A stretch of DNA of 40,396 nt from a virus. Below the pieces are notes generated by a model. That model saw only the letters and a program-made list of their open reading frames with translations. It did no database searches and was not told the origin of the DNA. Below are positions 31,956 to 39,980 of the stretch, piece after piece. The position numbers were made by a program, and so were the translations under genes. The stretch is from the IMG/VR virus record IMGVR_UViG_3300021438_000029, positions 1 through 40,396 of that record; one strand, written 5' to 3'. Each line of letters opens with the position of its first letter. The stretch's first letter is position 1.

Positions 31956-32366
31956 TCAGGCAGTCAGGATGAGGGTGCCGCGAGGCAGGACAAGCGCGCC
32001 ACGGGGCAGCACAAGGGCGCCGTTCGGCACACTGGAATCGGTGGGCGGCAGAACCCCGCCGAGCAGCTCAACGAGCGTGATGGATGCGACATCTGGAACC
32101 ACGACACCCATGAACTTGGCGGGCGAGATCTCCGGGTGCTGCACGTCAAACCGGTACGTCGTGCGCCGGCTGCCTGACGAGTTCGGGAACAGCGCCATTT
32201 CCGCGTGGCCGGTCGAGTCCGTGCGCGCCCGAGTGACTTTCTGCGTCACGACGCCAGACCAGAGATCCGGTCCGCTGATCGTCGCGATCACCACCGCGCC
32301 AGATAGCGGGCGGCCAGTCGGGTCAGCTAGATCAATGGTGATTCGCGCGGTCGGGTATGTCGCCAT
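31956..32366 (-). CDS. Ig-like adaptor protein for the head fibre
   Basis: A 136-residue beta-rich protein from ATG 32366. It contains ARITIDLADPTGRPLSGAVV, VTRARTDSTGHAEMALFPN and TYRFDVQHPEISPAKFMGVV, which look like an Ig/carboxypeptidase-regulatory-like fold. The C-terminus has three similar repeats (GALVLPR, GALVLPR, GTLIL). It ends two bases before the fibre gene and is probably its attachment protein. Confidence 0.5.
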   Translation of the reverse strand: MATYPTARITIDLADPTGRPLSGAVVIATISGPDLWSGVVTQKVTRARTDSTGHAEMALFPNSSGSRRTTYRFDVQHPEISPAKFMGVVVPDVASITLVELLGGVLPPTDSSVPNGALVLPRGALVLPRGTLILTA

Positions 32367-32386
32367 GTCGCACCCGCCGCGGCGGC

Positions 32387-33118
32387 CTACTTGTATTCGG
32401 GGATGACCGGCGAGGCAACACAGCGGCAGTTGTAAATCCCGCCAGGGTGCGCGCGCGCGCCGGTTCGTTTGTCTGCGATCGGCGGGGAGTCCCACCGGAA
32501 ATAGCGGCCGTCAAGCTCGGCGTGGTCGTCGCGCACGGCGGAGTCGCCGGCCGTCTCCCAGATGTAGCCCTCGGACCCGACGTGCTCAGCACGGGCCTGC
32601 ATCAGCACCGATGCCGTGCGCGCCACCTCTGTGCGCGCGATCAGCACAGCGCGGGATCTGGCGACCTCTCCGGTCCGCATGATCTCGGCCGCGACCTCAC
32701 CGGCCCGCGTGCCGTCCTCAAGCGCCTTGAGCGTCAGTTCGTGGACGCGCTGCGCCGCACCGAGCGGGATGCTCTTGATCAGCGTGACCTGCTCGGCCAG
32801 CTTGGCGCGCATCAGGTCGCCCGTGGGCGCCTCGGCGATCTCCCTCGCCAGCCTGCGCCCGATCTCGGCAGACCGCTCGCGCCAGGCCCGCTCATCGCTC
32901 GCGCTGACATCAGCCAGCATCCGCGCCGCGGCAGACTCCGCCCAGACCTCCAGGGCATCGGCGTACTTCGCCAGCGCGCCACCGATCCGCGCGGACGACT
33001 CAGGCTTGCCCGACATCGCCCTCACGACCATGCCGACGTGATCGGCGATCTTTGAGAGCTGCCCGGCGTACCGGCGTTCGACGCTCTTCAGCTTGGGCCG
33101 CGGGCTTGGGTGCTTCAT
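32387..33118 (-). CDS. MuF-like minor head protein
   Basis: A 243-residue protein from ATG 33118 (overlapping the portal stop by ATGA). It has long helices in the first 130 residues, VLIARTEVARTASVLMQARA, then RDDHAELDGRYFRWDSPP and the ending GGIYNCRCVASPV. This is the Mu gpF/SPP1 gp7 head morphogenesis domain. Few copies sit inside the capsid near the portal and may be ejected with DNA. Confidence 0.85.
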   Translation of the reverse strand: MKHPSPRPKLKSVERRYAGQLSKIADHVGMVVRAMSGKPESSARIGGALAKYADALEVWAESAAARMLADVSASDERAWRERSAEIGRRLAREIAEAPTGDLMRAKLAEQVTLIKSIPLGAAQRVHELTLKALEDGTRAGEVAAEIMRTGEVARSRAVLIARTEVARTASVLMQARAEHVGSEGYIWETAGDSAVRDDHAELDGRYFRWDSPPIADKRTGARAHPGGIYNCRCVASPVIPEYK

Positions 33119-34548
33119 CTTCGCTTCCTGAGCCACCGACCGATGAGCGAATCACCCGTCTGCACCGGCGCGAGATCGGTGCCCAGATCAGGCGCCGGCG
33201 GCTCTCCTGGGGCCGCTGCGTCGATCTGGTCCTGGGTGATGTTGCCGAATATGCCGGTCACATGACTCGACGCCTTCAGCTCTTGCATGCCCGTCTGCAC
33301 GTCGATCAGCCCGGCGTCCACCGCCCCCGTGACTGCAGTCATCACCTTGCCGGCAATGTCCGCCTTTTCGATGTCGTTCATGCGCTCAAGGCTGCGGAAC
33401 GAGAACTGGAATTCGTCGGGCAGCTTGGCGCCCAGCAGAGACATGGCCATCACGCACAGCAGGCGGTACACCGGAGAGCGCAACCGCTGCTCCTGGTCCT
33501 GCGCAATCCGCTCGTGGTACTGGCTCATCTCCCCTTCGCCGGACGACCCGAGCCCGGGGGATGATTGGCCGAACAGGCGTGTGATCGGAATGCCGGTCGC
33601 GCCACTGAGCTGGTTGGCAAACTGGCTGATGATGTCGCTCAGGCCGCTGAAGCTGTACTGCTGCGTCTCGAACGTGTCTTTGCCGTCGAGGACCGTCAGG
33701 CCCTCGTTGCTCTGCGACTGCCGGATGAAGTCCATCTGCTTCAGCAGCCCGCGCATCGCCGGCCCACCGATGGAGACGATCTCGCGCAGCCCGTCGATCT
33801 TCACTGTGCGCAGATGGGCCTTGTAGACCAGTTGGCTTGCCCCGACCGTGGCCGAGTCGAACGCCACGAGGCGATCCCACATCGGTTCAAGGATCGACAG
33901 GCCCCACCCGTTTTCGCTGACGCGCTGGTAGTGCGGCAGGTCACCGCCCTCAAAGCGCAACACGCGAGTGTGGTGGATGCGCCCGACCGGCAGACCAGCC
34001 TCATTCGTCAGCAGGTCATAGAAACGCGGTTTGCCCATCTCTGGGCCAAAAGCCTTCACCCGGTCGCCCAAGCTCGGCGACACCATCCAGCGATCAAGCA
34101 CCAGCAGGCCCTTGAACTGGCCTTTCCCGACCGCATCCAGCCGCAAAGGCGTGGACATGTCCTGCCCCTCGATCAGCAGCACCGCCAGTGCGCCGCCGTA
34201 CAGCCGCGACCACTTAATGACCTCGCAAAGGCGCTCCCACAGCGCCATGGCCTCGAATCCGCGCTCCAAGCGCTCAACGGCCTTCGGGTCGATGCCCGAC
34301 ATGTCGATGCCGGCCCGAGTCATGTCCTCGGCGGGCGCATTGACCGCAGCCCCGACGATCCACGACCCGCGGTAGGCCGCCTCCAACCAGACCCGGTTCC
34401 GCCCCTGGTAGCTCAGCGCGTAGCTGCTGCCGGACTGCTGGTTGTCGGCACCCCAGCCGAGGCGTGCGCCGAAGTTGGCGTATCCGTCGTTCGTGTGGAC
34501 CACTTTCGCCGCAGCGCCCGACGATGATGTTTTGCGCTGCTTTGCCAT
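33115..34548 (-). CDS. portal protein (DUF1073)
   Basis: A 477-residue portal from ATG 34548. Signs are YQGRNRVWLEAAYRGSWIVG, ERLCEVIKWSRLYGGALAVL, RFEGGDLPHYQRVSENGWG, ITRLFGQSSPGLGSSGEGEM and YHERIAQDQEQRLRSPVYRL. It forms the 12-fold DNA gate and docks the terminase. ATG 34548 sits three bases after the terminase stop; GTG 34554 is possible but less likely. Confidence 0.9.
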   Translation of the reverse strand: MAKQRKTSSSGAAAKVVHTNDGYANFGARLGWGADNQQSGSSYALSYQGRNRVWLEAAYRGSWIVGAAVNAPAEDMTRAGIDMSGIDPKAVERLERGFEAMALWERLCEVIKWSRLYGGALAVLLIEGQDMSTPLRLDAVGKGQFKGLLVLDRWMVSPSLGDRVKAFGPEMGKPRFYDLLTNEAGLPVGRIHHTRVLRFEGGDLPHYQRVSENGWGLSILEPMWDRLVAFDSATVGASQLVYKAHLRTVKIDGLREIVSIGGPAMRGLLKQMDFIRQSQSNEGLTVLDGKDTFETQQYSFSGLSDIISQFANQLSGATGIPITRLFGQSSPGLGSSGEGEMSQYHERIAQDQEQRLRSPVYRLLCVMAMSLLGAKLPDEFQFSFRSLERMNDIEKADIAGKVMTAVTGAVDAGLIDVQTGMQELKASSHVTGIFGNITQDQIDAAAPGEPPAPDLGTDLAPVQTGDSLIGRWLRKRR

Positions 34549-34550
34549 GG

Positions 34551-36134
34551 TCACCCGGCCAATCTGGCCCAGACATCAATTGAAGAACTGCTCGGGCTCA
34601 TGGCGATCATGAGCGAGTCGGCCAGATTCGGCGATCTGGACCCGTCCGGAGCCTTGTCGATCACGATCTTCCCGGTTGTGTTGATGCTGTACGTCGGCTG
34701 GGAAAGCTCAGTCGTCAGCCTGTCGCGGTTCTCGGCATCGCTTCTGATCGAAATCAGTTCGTCCGGCGAGAACTCGCGGCCCTCGGTCACCGCCTGGTGC
34801 GTGCGCTGGAACCGAAGCCGCAGCGCCCACCAGCTTTGCGACTTCCGGTTGGCGAAGAAGTCCTTGTTCTTCCGCCCCTTCACGTCTTCGTCATCCGGGT
34901 TGGTGACAGCCTCGGACCCGCGGAACGGGTCAACCCTGATTGGCGGCTGGCCGGCCTCTTCGCGCGTCTCCGAGATCACCCGGGCATCTCCGCGGACGCC
35001 AGCGCCCAAGCCGTCTGAGTCGAAGCGGAACCGGCTGTAGCCATGCTCATCGCATAGCCCAAAGGCCCGCGCCGTGGTGGCAAAGATGTCGCCACCCTTG
35101 CCCGACCACTCGGTCACGCGCTCGACCACAACGCCGTGGATCCCGCAGAACGCATTGCTGTCCTTGCCCTCGTCTGCCACGTCCAGCGCTCCGAATCGGG
35201 CGCCGGTTGGCTCGAATCCAAGTTTCACGTGCGCATCGACCGCCGACTGAATCCACTCGCTTGGGATCACGACACCATCAACCGATGCGGCGTAGTTGAT
35301 GTCGATCTCCTGGGCCACGGTCACCGGGTCAAGCTCGGCGCACTGCTTGGCGTACCAGTCATCACCCTTGCGGGGGTCGTCGCGCCAGTGGAATGTGAAG
35401 ACCTTGACCTTCCCGCCAAACCGCTTCCGGTGAAACGGGTTGCCCATGCCGTTCGGCGTGGACACGTCAATCTTGCAATTCGAGGTCTGCGACAGTGCCG
35501 CGTCGATGCTGCTGGCGTGCTCGTAGAACGCGGATTCGTCCTTGAAGTAGACCGATGTCCGGTTGCCTCGCCCGATGTTGTCGCCCGCCTCGCCCACCAT
35601 TGCCGAACCGTTTTCGCGGTTCTTGATGGTCATGAACGGGGCGTCCGTTTTCGGGTTCCAGCCCTCCGGCCGAAACTCAGGTGGCAGCAGGCTGATGAAC
35701 TGGCGAGCCTTCCAGAAAAGCGACTTCGGGTCGCTCAGGTCGTCGACGTACTCTTCCTTGCGTGACCCAAACCCGGCAACAGTGCCCGGGTGGAACAGGA
35801 TCATCCAGACCGAGAACCCGACGCACAGCCACGAGAGCCCCATGTCGCGCGACTTCTCGACCAGCCCATCCTCGCGGGCCAGCCACCGATCGCGCAACCA
35901 GGACAGAAACTCCGCCTGCTTCGGAAACAGCAGGAACGGCACGACCGCGGGCAGCCCAATTTCAGGGTTTCGCGGGTCGAACGTCATCCCCCAATCGCCG
36001 ATGAACTCAGCCGGCCTGTCGCGGTAGAACTCTTTCAGGCCTTCGAGCATCCCGGGCGTTGAGCGGATCCGGGCGAGCCTTTCAGCCCTGCGCGTGTACT
36101 CCGCTTCGTAGTCCGGTTTCCATGCTTCAGCCAC
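34551..36134 (-). CDS. terL: terminase large subunit
   Basis: A 527-residue packaging motor. The ATPase shows Walker A-like KSRDMGLSW (94-102) and Walker B VYFKDESAF with D199 and E200. The C-terminal RNase H-like nuclease shows GALDVADEGKDSNAF and RFDSDGLGAGVRGDAR. It ends PNLADSLMIAMS, the usual third acid (D in LADS). It cuts and pumps the DNA into the head. It overlaps the small subunit gene by eight bases. Confidence 0.95.
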   Translation of the reverse strand: MAEAWKPDYEAEYTRRAERLARIRSTPGMLEGLKEFYRDRPAEFIGDWGMTFDPRNPEIGLPAVVPFLLFPKQAEFLSWLRDRWLAREDGLVEKSRDMGLSWLCVGFSVWMILFHPGTVAGFGSRKEEYVDDLSDPKSLFWKARQFISLLPPEFRPEGWNPKTDAPFMTIKNRENGSAMVGEAGDNIGRGNRTSVYFKDESAFYEHASSIDAALSQTSNCKIDVSTPNGMGNPFHRKRFGGKVKVFTFHWRDDPRKGDDWYAKQCAELDPVTVAQEIDINYAASVDGVVIPSEWIQSAVDAHVKLGFEPTGARFGALDVADEGKDSNAFCGIHGVVVERVTEWSGKGGDIFATTARAFGLCDEHGYSRFRFDSDGLGAGVRGDARVISETREEAGQPPIRVDPFRGSEAVTNPDDEDVKGRKNKDFFANRKSQSWWALRLRFQRTHQAVTEGREFSPDELISIRSDAENRDRLTTELSQPTYSINTTGKIVIDKAPDGSRSPNLADSLMIAMSPSSSSIDVWARLAG

Positions 36135-36756
36135 CGATCATCTTCCTGTACGCCTCTTCGGCGCTCATGGGGCGCCCGGTGTCCTTGGGCTTGCTGTCGT
36201 CCAGGCTGGCCGATGCAATGCCGTATGCCTCGCGCTCCAGGGCCACCAAGTTTTTCAGGGAGTCGGACAGCGCCTTCATGGTCTTGGTCCGCTCGGGCAG
36301 CCCGATCACAGCCCGGTACAGTTCGTTCAGCTTGTCGACCCCGCGGTCATCCTCGGCCCGCATCATTTCGCCAAGCGCCGCCAACGATGTCACGTCAGCA
36401 GTCTGAGCCTCAAGCTCGGCCAGCAGCGACATGCACAAAGCGCGCGACCGGCTGATGTCGGACCGCTGACTGATCCGGACGTGAGCCTCGGTCGCCGCTA
36501 CCTCATTGATGACCTGCCGCTCGGTTGGCGTCTCAATGCGTACCGAGTTGCGTACCTGTTCCTTGCGTACCAAGTCATCCGCCTTTATGCGGACCTTCTC
36601 GGCCAGGTCGCGAATCCATTCGTCGCGCTTGGCGCGTTTGCGGATGGCGCCTTCGGTGATTCCATGCTCGGCCGCGATCTCTCGCAGCGACATGGCTCCG
36701 GCTCGGTACTGAGCTTCGATCCGCTCCCAGTCCGGAGATTTCTTTTCTTCAGCCAT
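36127..36756 (-). CDS. terS: terminase small subunit
   Basis: A 209-residue DNA-recognition protein. The N-terminal helix-turn-helix is GAMSLREIAAEHGITEGAIR with a basic helix KRAKRDEW following. The C-terminal half is helical and suits oligomerisation (residues 100-180). By family it binds the pac or cos site, which is often inside or near this gene. A 98-base gap separates it from the Rha-like gene upstream; depending on frameshift, part of the gap may be coding. Confidence 0.88.
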   Translation of the reverse strand: MAEEKKSPDWERIEAQYRAGAMSLREIAAEHGITEGAIRKRAKRDEWIRDLAEKVRIKADDLVRKEQVRNSVRIETPTERQVINEVAATEAHVRISQRSDISRSRALCMSLLAELEAQTADVTSLAALGEMMRAEDDRGVDKLNELYRAVIGLPERTKTMKALSDSLKNLVALEREAYGIASASLDDSKPKDTGRPMSAEEAYRKMIGG

Positions 36757-36854
36757 CGCCGTCTCTCATCCGTGCTGCCCGCGCCCACCTCCCTGACGCC
36801 GATGGTTTCGGCCGGGATCGCGCCATGTCGCAGGCTGCTGTCGTTTCCCCACGA

Positions 36855-37244
36855 TCAGCCGGGGCGCCACCTGTGCCCATGCGCTGACGCGCGAGTGCTG
36901 GCGATGCGGCGGCGGTTTGTGGCCGGGCAGAAAAAAGCCCACCGGTAGAACTCGGCGATAAGCGACACCTTGAAGTCGATCACCCGAGCCGTGTTGCGCA
37001 TGAATGAGACGATCAGGGCGGCCTGCTGTTCATTCAGGTCGGCGTACTCGACAGGCACGCCGCCGTGAGCCCCCATTCGGATTTGAAATCTGATTGGGCC
37101 AAACGACTCAAGCCGCGTCTGGTGGCGCCTCACAAGCTTGATGGTGCTGGCGCGCTGGTAGGCCATGCCTTGCGCGATCACCTCGGTAGAGGCCCGAAGC
37201 TCGCCATCAGGCGTAAGCCGCACAAGCGACGTTTGCTCAATCAT
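36855..37244 (-). CDS. Rha-like phage regulator
   Basis: A 129-residue protein. VIAQGMAYQRASTIKLVRRH, then IRFQIRMGAHGGVPVEYADL and AALIVSFMRNTARVIDFKVS with LIAEFYRW are recognisable as a Rha-type domain. After FYRW the reading frame turns into an Arg-rich stretch of poor character. A slippery T TTT TTC lies just there (36936-36930, third-base phase); a -1 shift would give a 159-residue form ending at 36766. It is the first gene after the late promoter region and before the terminase. Confidence 0.65.
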   Translation of the reverse strand: MIEQTSLVRLTPDGELRASTEVIAQGMAYQRASTIKLVRRHQTRLESFGPIRFQIRMGAHGGVPVEYADLNEQQAALIVSFMRNTARVIDFKVSLIAEFYRWAFFCPATNRRRIASTRASAHGHRWRPG

Positions 37245-37268
37245 GTGTTTTCCCGCTACAGAAACGAC

Positions 37269-37297
37269 AAAGCCCGCCGATTGCTCAAGCGGGCTTT
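37269..37297 (-). terminator. intrinsic terminator after the late promoter
   Basis: AAAGCCCGC (37269-37277) and GCGGGCTTT (37289-37297) are a perfect 9-bp inverted repeat with an 11-base loop. On the - strand the stem is followed by GTCGTTTC, only a modest T-run. It lies about 100 bases downstream of the candidate late promoter, as tR' does in lambdoid phages. Confidence 0.65.
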
Positions 37298-37401
37298 GGC
37301 GTACAGGCGTGAGTGATCATCTAGGGTCTGCCGGTCTGAGCCGGCCTAGGCCACTTGGGCCAACCACTGTGACGATCTCCAGCGTACCGGATCACGCTCA
37401 G

Positions 37402-37431
37402 ATCCTAACACACGCGTCAAGAGTGCCGCAA
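37402..37431 (-). promoter_or_regulatory. candidate late promoter (pR'-like)
   Basis: On the - strand TTGCGG (37431-37426) and TAGGAT (37407-37402) are spaced by 18 bases. The -35 lies within the last codons of the Q-like gene and a second TTGACG lies in the spacer. Position right behind Q and before a terminator matches pR' of lambda-type phages. The match to consensus is moderate. Confidence 0.45.
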
Positions 37432-37992
37432 GTGCTTGGAGATGCGACCAAGTGCAGATCCCGCGAACTCGTCACACATGGCCAGCATGTGGGCGCCCAG
37501 CTTGATCTCGTCGCCCTCGCCCCCGGACAGCGACGCCTTCCCGGACCCCTTGCAGTGCTTGCACACCCGCACCGCCGGGCCCTTCTCCGCGCTGTCCACC
37601 GTGCCCCGGCCGTCGCAGTGCTGGCACTGGGGCCACAGCCAGTGGCGGATCACGGCGCCGATCACGCGCGCCACCTGGGCGTCAGTGACCCCGAGCTTCA
37701 GGCGGGTCGCGCTGATTGACCCGTAGCGCATGAGCGCATCCTTCGCCGGCCCGAGCGTCTGCAGCCTCATCAGCAACAGCACCCGGTCAACGCCCTCGTT
37801 GGCGCCGTCGAGTTCTCGCGCTGAAACCGAGTCAGCCTCGGCGCGCAGCCGGGCCAGCAGCGTGCCAATCCCCAGCTTGTCGGATTGCCCCGCCCATCCT
37901 GCGGCGGTCAACACATCAGCCGGCCCTTGCGTGATGTCGCTCATCCCCAGACTGCTCGCCCGCGCCGCCAGTGCGTACCGTTCTTGGATCAT
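37417..37992 (-). CDS. Q: Q-type late antitermination protein
   Basis: A 191-residue protein. The DnaJ-like zinc module has C123/C126 (CQHCDGRGTV) and C144/C147 (CKHCKGSGKA). Before it comes LKLGVTDAQVARVIGAVIRH, a helix-turn-helix-like segment. This combination marks the Antiterm family of phage Q proteins. It lets RNA polymerase pass terminators in the late operon. GGAGG precedes ATG 37992. Its position at the end of the early arm and before the late genes agrees with this function. Confidence 0.8.
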   Translation of the reverse strand: MIQERYALAARASSLGMSDITQGPADVLTAAGWAGQSDKLGIGTLLARLRAEADSVSARELDGANEGVDRVLLLMRLQTLGPAKDALMRYGSISATRLKLGVTDAQVARVIGAVIRHWLWPQCQHCDGRGTVDSAEKGPAVRVCKHCKGSGKASLSGGEGDEIKLGAHMLAMCDEFAGSALGRISKHLRHS

Positions 37993-38182
37993 GCCGAACC
38001 TCCGATTTGGTGGCGCATTTTACGTGCATCTCCGAATTGAATTTCTTATTTCATGGCGTATTCGCAAGTGCAGAGCCTGCCCGGTGCTGCGGAAAATCGG
38101 TGTGTCGTGTCGCGTCGTCGAACCCTCCGCCGTCTGATCGCAGCGGCGGGCGATCGCACCAAAAGCGGCGCTTGGGTAGGCG
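37993..38182 (-). other. 190-base gap between RusA-like and Q genes
   Basis: One - strand frame is open to the stop at 38020 (TTRHDTPIFRSTGQALH is the part most like protein), but it has no start codon outside the RusA gene. A second frame reads well over the last 20 codons (QFGDARKMRHQIGGSA) and stops in the Q start, yet contains an early stop. It may hold a frameshifted gene remnant. The final 20 bases hold the Q ribosome site. Confidence 0.35.
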
Positions 38183-38548
38183 TCAGCGCGCCACGACCAC
38201 CACATCAACCCAATGCTGCCCACGCGGCGCTTTGTCCTGCTTGACGATCCACGTTAACCGAAGATCACCATCGTCTATCCCAAGATAGTCTGCGATACCG
38301 TCCCTGACATGCTTGGCGCTTGCCGTCAGCCCGTCGTCATCCATGCGCCGCCCACCTCGGCGAGTGATCGTGATGGTTGCTCCGCCGGCAGGCATATCCC
38401 TAGTCGCAAACCAGTGAGGCAAGGCCTTAGCGAGGCTTACACGCGCTGCAAGTCGCTGCTCTTTTGCCCGCTTTGCCCTGACGCGCCAATGCTCACGCTG
38501 ATTAAGCGCATTTACCAGCCGCACAGGCACCTTTGCCGTCACTTGCAT
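38183..38548 (-). CDS. rusA: RusA-like Holliday junction resolvase
   Basis: A 121-residue protein, the usual RusA length. The basic N-terminus (LNQREHWRVRAKRAKEQR) is followed by RRMDDDGLTASAKHVRDGI and DYLGIDDGDLRLT. The acid cluster D70-D72, D83 and D92/D93 is in the places of RusA catalytic aspartates. By family it cuts four-way DNA junctions to resolve phage replication forms before packaging. ATG 38548 overlaps the upstream gene by ten bases; GTG 38557 is an alternative. Confidence 0.8.
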   Translation of the reverse strand: MQVTAKVPVRLVNALNQREHWRVRAKRAKEQRLAARVSLAKALPHWFATRDMPAGGATITITRRGGRRMDDDGLTASAKHVRDGIADYLGIDDGDLRLTWIVKQDKAPRGQHWVDVVVVAR

Positions 38549-38769
38549 ACAATCCACCCCGCCGGCTTGCGGCTGTACTTGATCTTCCCGGCCTTTTTCA
38601 GCCGCTGAATTGACCGCTCAAGTACGCCGATTGGATCCCACACGCCAAACGTACAGCATTGTTTTTGCAGCGCATGCATCGACCACAGATCACCGCGAGT
38701 TGCAGGGTGATCAACCGCGTAACTCTTGATCGCTCCGAGGACCATCATATCCAGCTTTTTTGCATTCAT
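38539..38769 (-). CDS. small winged-helix-like protein
   Basis: A 76-residue protein: MVLGAIKSYAVDHPATRGDL, then DPIGVLERSIQRLKKAGKIK and YSRKPAGWIVC. This is the arrangement of a small winged helix: three helices and a beta wing at the end. A DNA-binding function is likely on fold grounds only. It starts in an ATGA overlap and runs into the RusA gene. Confidence 0.55.
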   Translation of the reverse strand: MNAKKLDMMVLGAIKSYAVDHPATRGDLWSMHALQKQCCTFGVWDPIGVLERSIQRLKKAGKIKYSRKPAGWIVCK

Positions 38770-38936
38770 TCCAGTATCTCGACAGAAAAAGAATCAGCAA
38801 GCATCGCCCCGCCATCCTCAAACTCAAACGCAGTCGGCACGGAATTCAACATCGTCAGCTTGATTACCTCTCCATCTTCCACCGTCATTTTGTCGATGCA
38901 TGGAATATCGAACTCGATGAGCACCTTAACTTTCAT
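38766..38936 (-). CDS. 56-residue hypothetical protein
   Basis: A small acidic protein from ATG 38936: MKVKVLIEFDIPCIDKMTVE, then EVIKLTMLNSVPTAFEFED and a final DSFSVEILE. It seems all-beta and without motif. The start overlaps the upstream stop (ATGA) and its own stop overlaps the following start. A longer frame to 39041 would run through the upstream gene and is not chosen. Confidence 0.6.
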   Translation of the reverse strand: MKVKVLIEFDIPCIDKMTVEDGEVIKLTMLNSVPTAFEFEDGGAMLADSFSVEILE

Positions 38937-39358
38937 GCGAACCCCTGCGCAATCGCAATATCCGACAGGGCGATGCAATGCGCCATTGCTTGTCGTTGCT
39001 CGAACTCCGACGCCTGCGCCATTATTTGCTGGCCCGCCCATCCAGCGTCAACCAGCAACTCCAGATCATCGTCGCACCACAGGCACCCTCCTTGAACCAG
39101 CGCATTCAGGGCGCCCACGCCAGCGTCTAACAGATCGACAATCTCCTGGTCCATGCCGCGATCCTCGGCAATCGTGTGAGCTGGCGTGATGACACGACAC
39201 AGGCCATTGACGATCGATGCGCAGTCTGCCCCAGGCTGGAGCGCGTACATGTCGCACTCGATATGGCCCCATGCCGCCCTGACCGCTGCCCGCTCTACAG
39301 GAGTCATCACGCGAGCGCGTGGCTTGTACTGCTTGCGTGGCTTTTTTGTCGCACCCAT
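38933..39358 (-). CDS. small hypothetical protein
   Basis: A 141-residue protein beginning MGATKKPRKQYKPRARVMTP, a strongly basic lead, followed by helices (VERAAVRAAWGHIECDMYAL; TIAEDRGMDQEIVDLLDAGV; EFEQRQAMAHCIALSDIAIA). It may bind nucleic acid through the basic end. ATG 39358 shares bases with the upstream stop (ATGA). I do not recognise a family. Confidence 0.6.
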   Translation of the reverse strand: MGATKKPRKQYKPRARVMTPVERAAVRAAWGHIECDMYALQPGADCASIVNGLCRVITPAHTIAEDRGMDQEIVDLLDAGVGALNALVQGGCLWCDDDLELLVDAGWAGQQIMAQASEFEQRQAMAHCIALSDIAIAQGFA

Positions 39359-39564
39359 CACGGCACCGCCTTTCCGTTTTCCATCTCGCCAACCAGCCTT
39401 TCCAGCATGTCCGCCGCGTCGCTCAGGTCGCCGAGCCGCATCTGGTTTATTGTGATCGAGTGATACGCTCCAGGCCGCGCCGACACGTATGCATTCTTGG
39501 CGCTGCGGCGCATGGCCCGCAGTGATTCTGCAAGTTCTACCGCTTTGGTGATGTCGGCGTTCAT
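39358..39564 (-). CDS. small hypothetical protein
   Basis: A 68-residue helical protein: ITKAVELAESLRAMRRSAKN, AYHSITINQMRLGDLSDAAD and MLERLVGEMENGKAV. No motif or membrane segment. Start 39564 and stop 39358 are both in ATGA overlaps, so it is part of the coupled chain of early genes. Confidence 0.6.
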   Translation of the reverse strand: MNADITKAVELAESLRAMRRSAKNAYVSARPGAYHSITINQMRLGDLSDAADMLERLVGEMENGKAVP

Positions 39565-39980
39565 TCGTCACCCCGCAGCACAGCCAGCGCCCGCACCAAC
39601 ACACCCTCAGGCACGTGCCGGTACAGGATGTCCCGGATGTCACCCGTCAGCTTTTCACGCCTGCGTCGATCCGCATACTCCGCCTCTTGCTGTGCCTTGT
39701 ATTCGGCGTCTGCGCGCCCTCGGTCCTCGGTCTCGCGCAGCACATCCGCCACATCCGAGTCTGTTGCCGGCGTGACGTACACAGACCCGTATGCGCCCAC
39801 TGTGAACCCGGTGCCGATATCGACGCCAGTCAGTCCGCCGCTGGTCTGCAGCACATGTCGGAACACCACTGAGACGTAGTCAACTTCCCGGATTTTGCGC
39901 ACGATGCGATCCGGTCCAAAAGTCTTCCTGCTGACAATCACGGCATCGCCAGGCTTCAGGTTTTCGAGGATTCTGTTCAT
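39561..39980 (-). CDS. small hypothetical protein with SH3-like N-terminus
   Basis: A 139-residue protein from ATG 39980. Residues 1-75 look like a small beta barrel (LKPGDAVIVSRKTFGPDRIV; YVSVVFRHVLQTSGGLTGVD). Residues 80-120 are a charged helix rich in Glu and Arg (ADAEYKAQQEAEYADRRRRE). A longer frame to 40007 has a Gly-rich lead without support. Unknown function. ATGA overlaps at both ends. Confidence 0.55.
   Translation of the reverse strand: MNRILENLKPGDAVIVSRKTFGPDRIVRKIREVDYVSVVFRHVLQTSGGLTGVDIGTGFTVGAYGSVYVTPATDSDVADVLRETEDRGRADAEYKAQQEAEYADRRRREKLTGDIRDILYRHVPEGVLVRALAVLRGDE

Noticed and set aside
33565-34527. 320-residue + strand frame opposite the portal gene
   Set aside because: Composition is typical of a GC-rich shadow and the portal frame is certain. 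The same holds for the + frames at 23251-24288, 27979-29055 and 31201-32406.
38020-38223. 67-residue frame overlapping the RusA-like gene
   Set aside because: Its only start is inside rusA without a ribosome site. I keep it only as a possible remnant in the gap entry.
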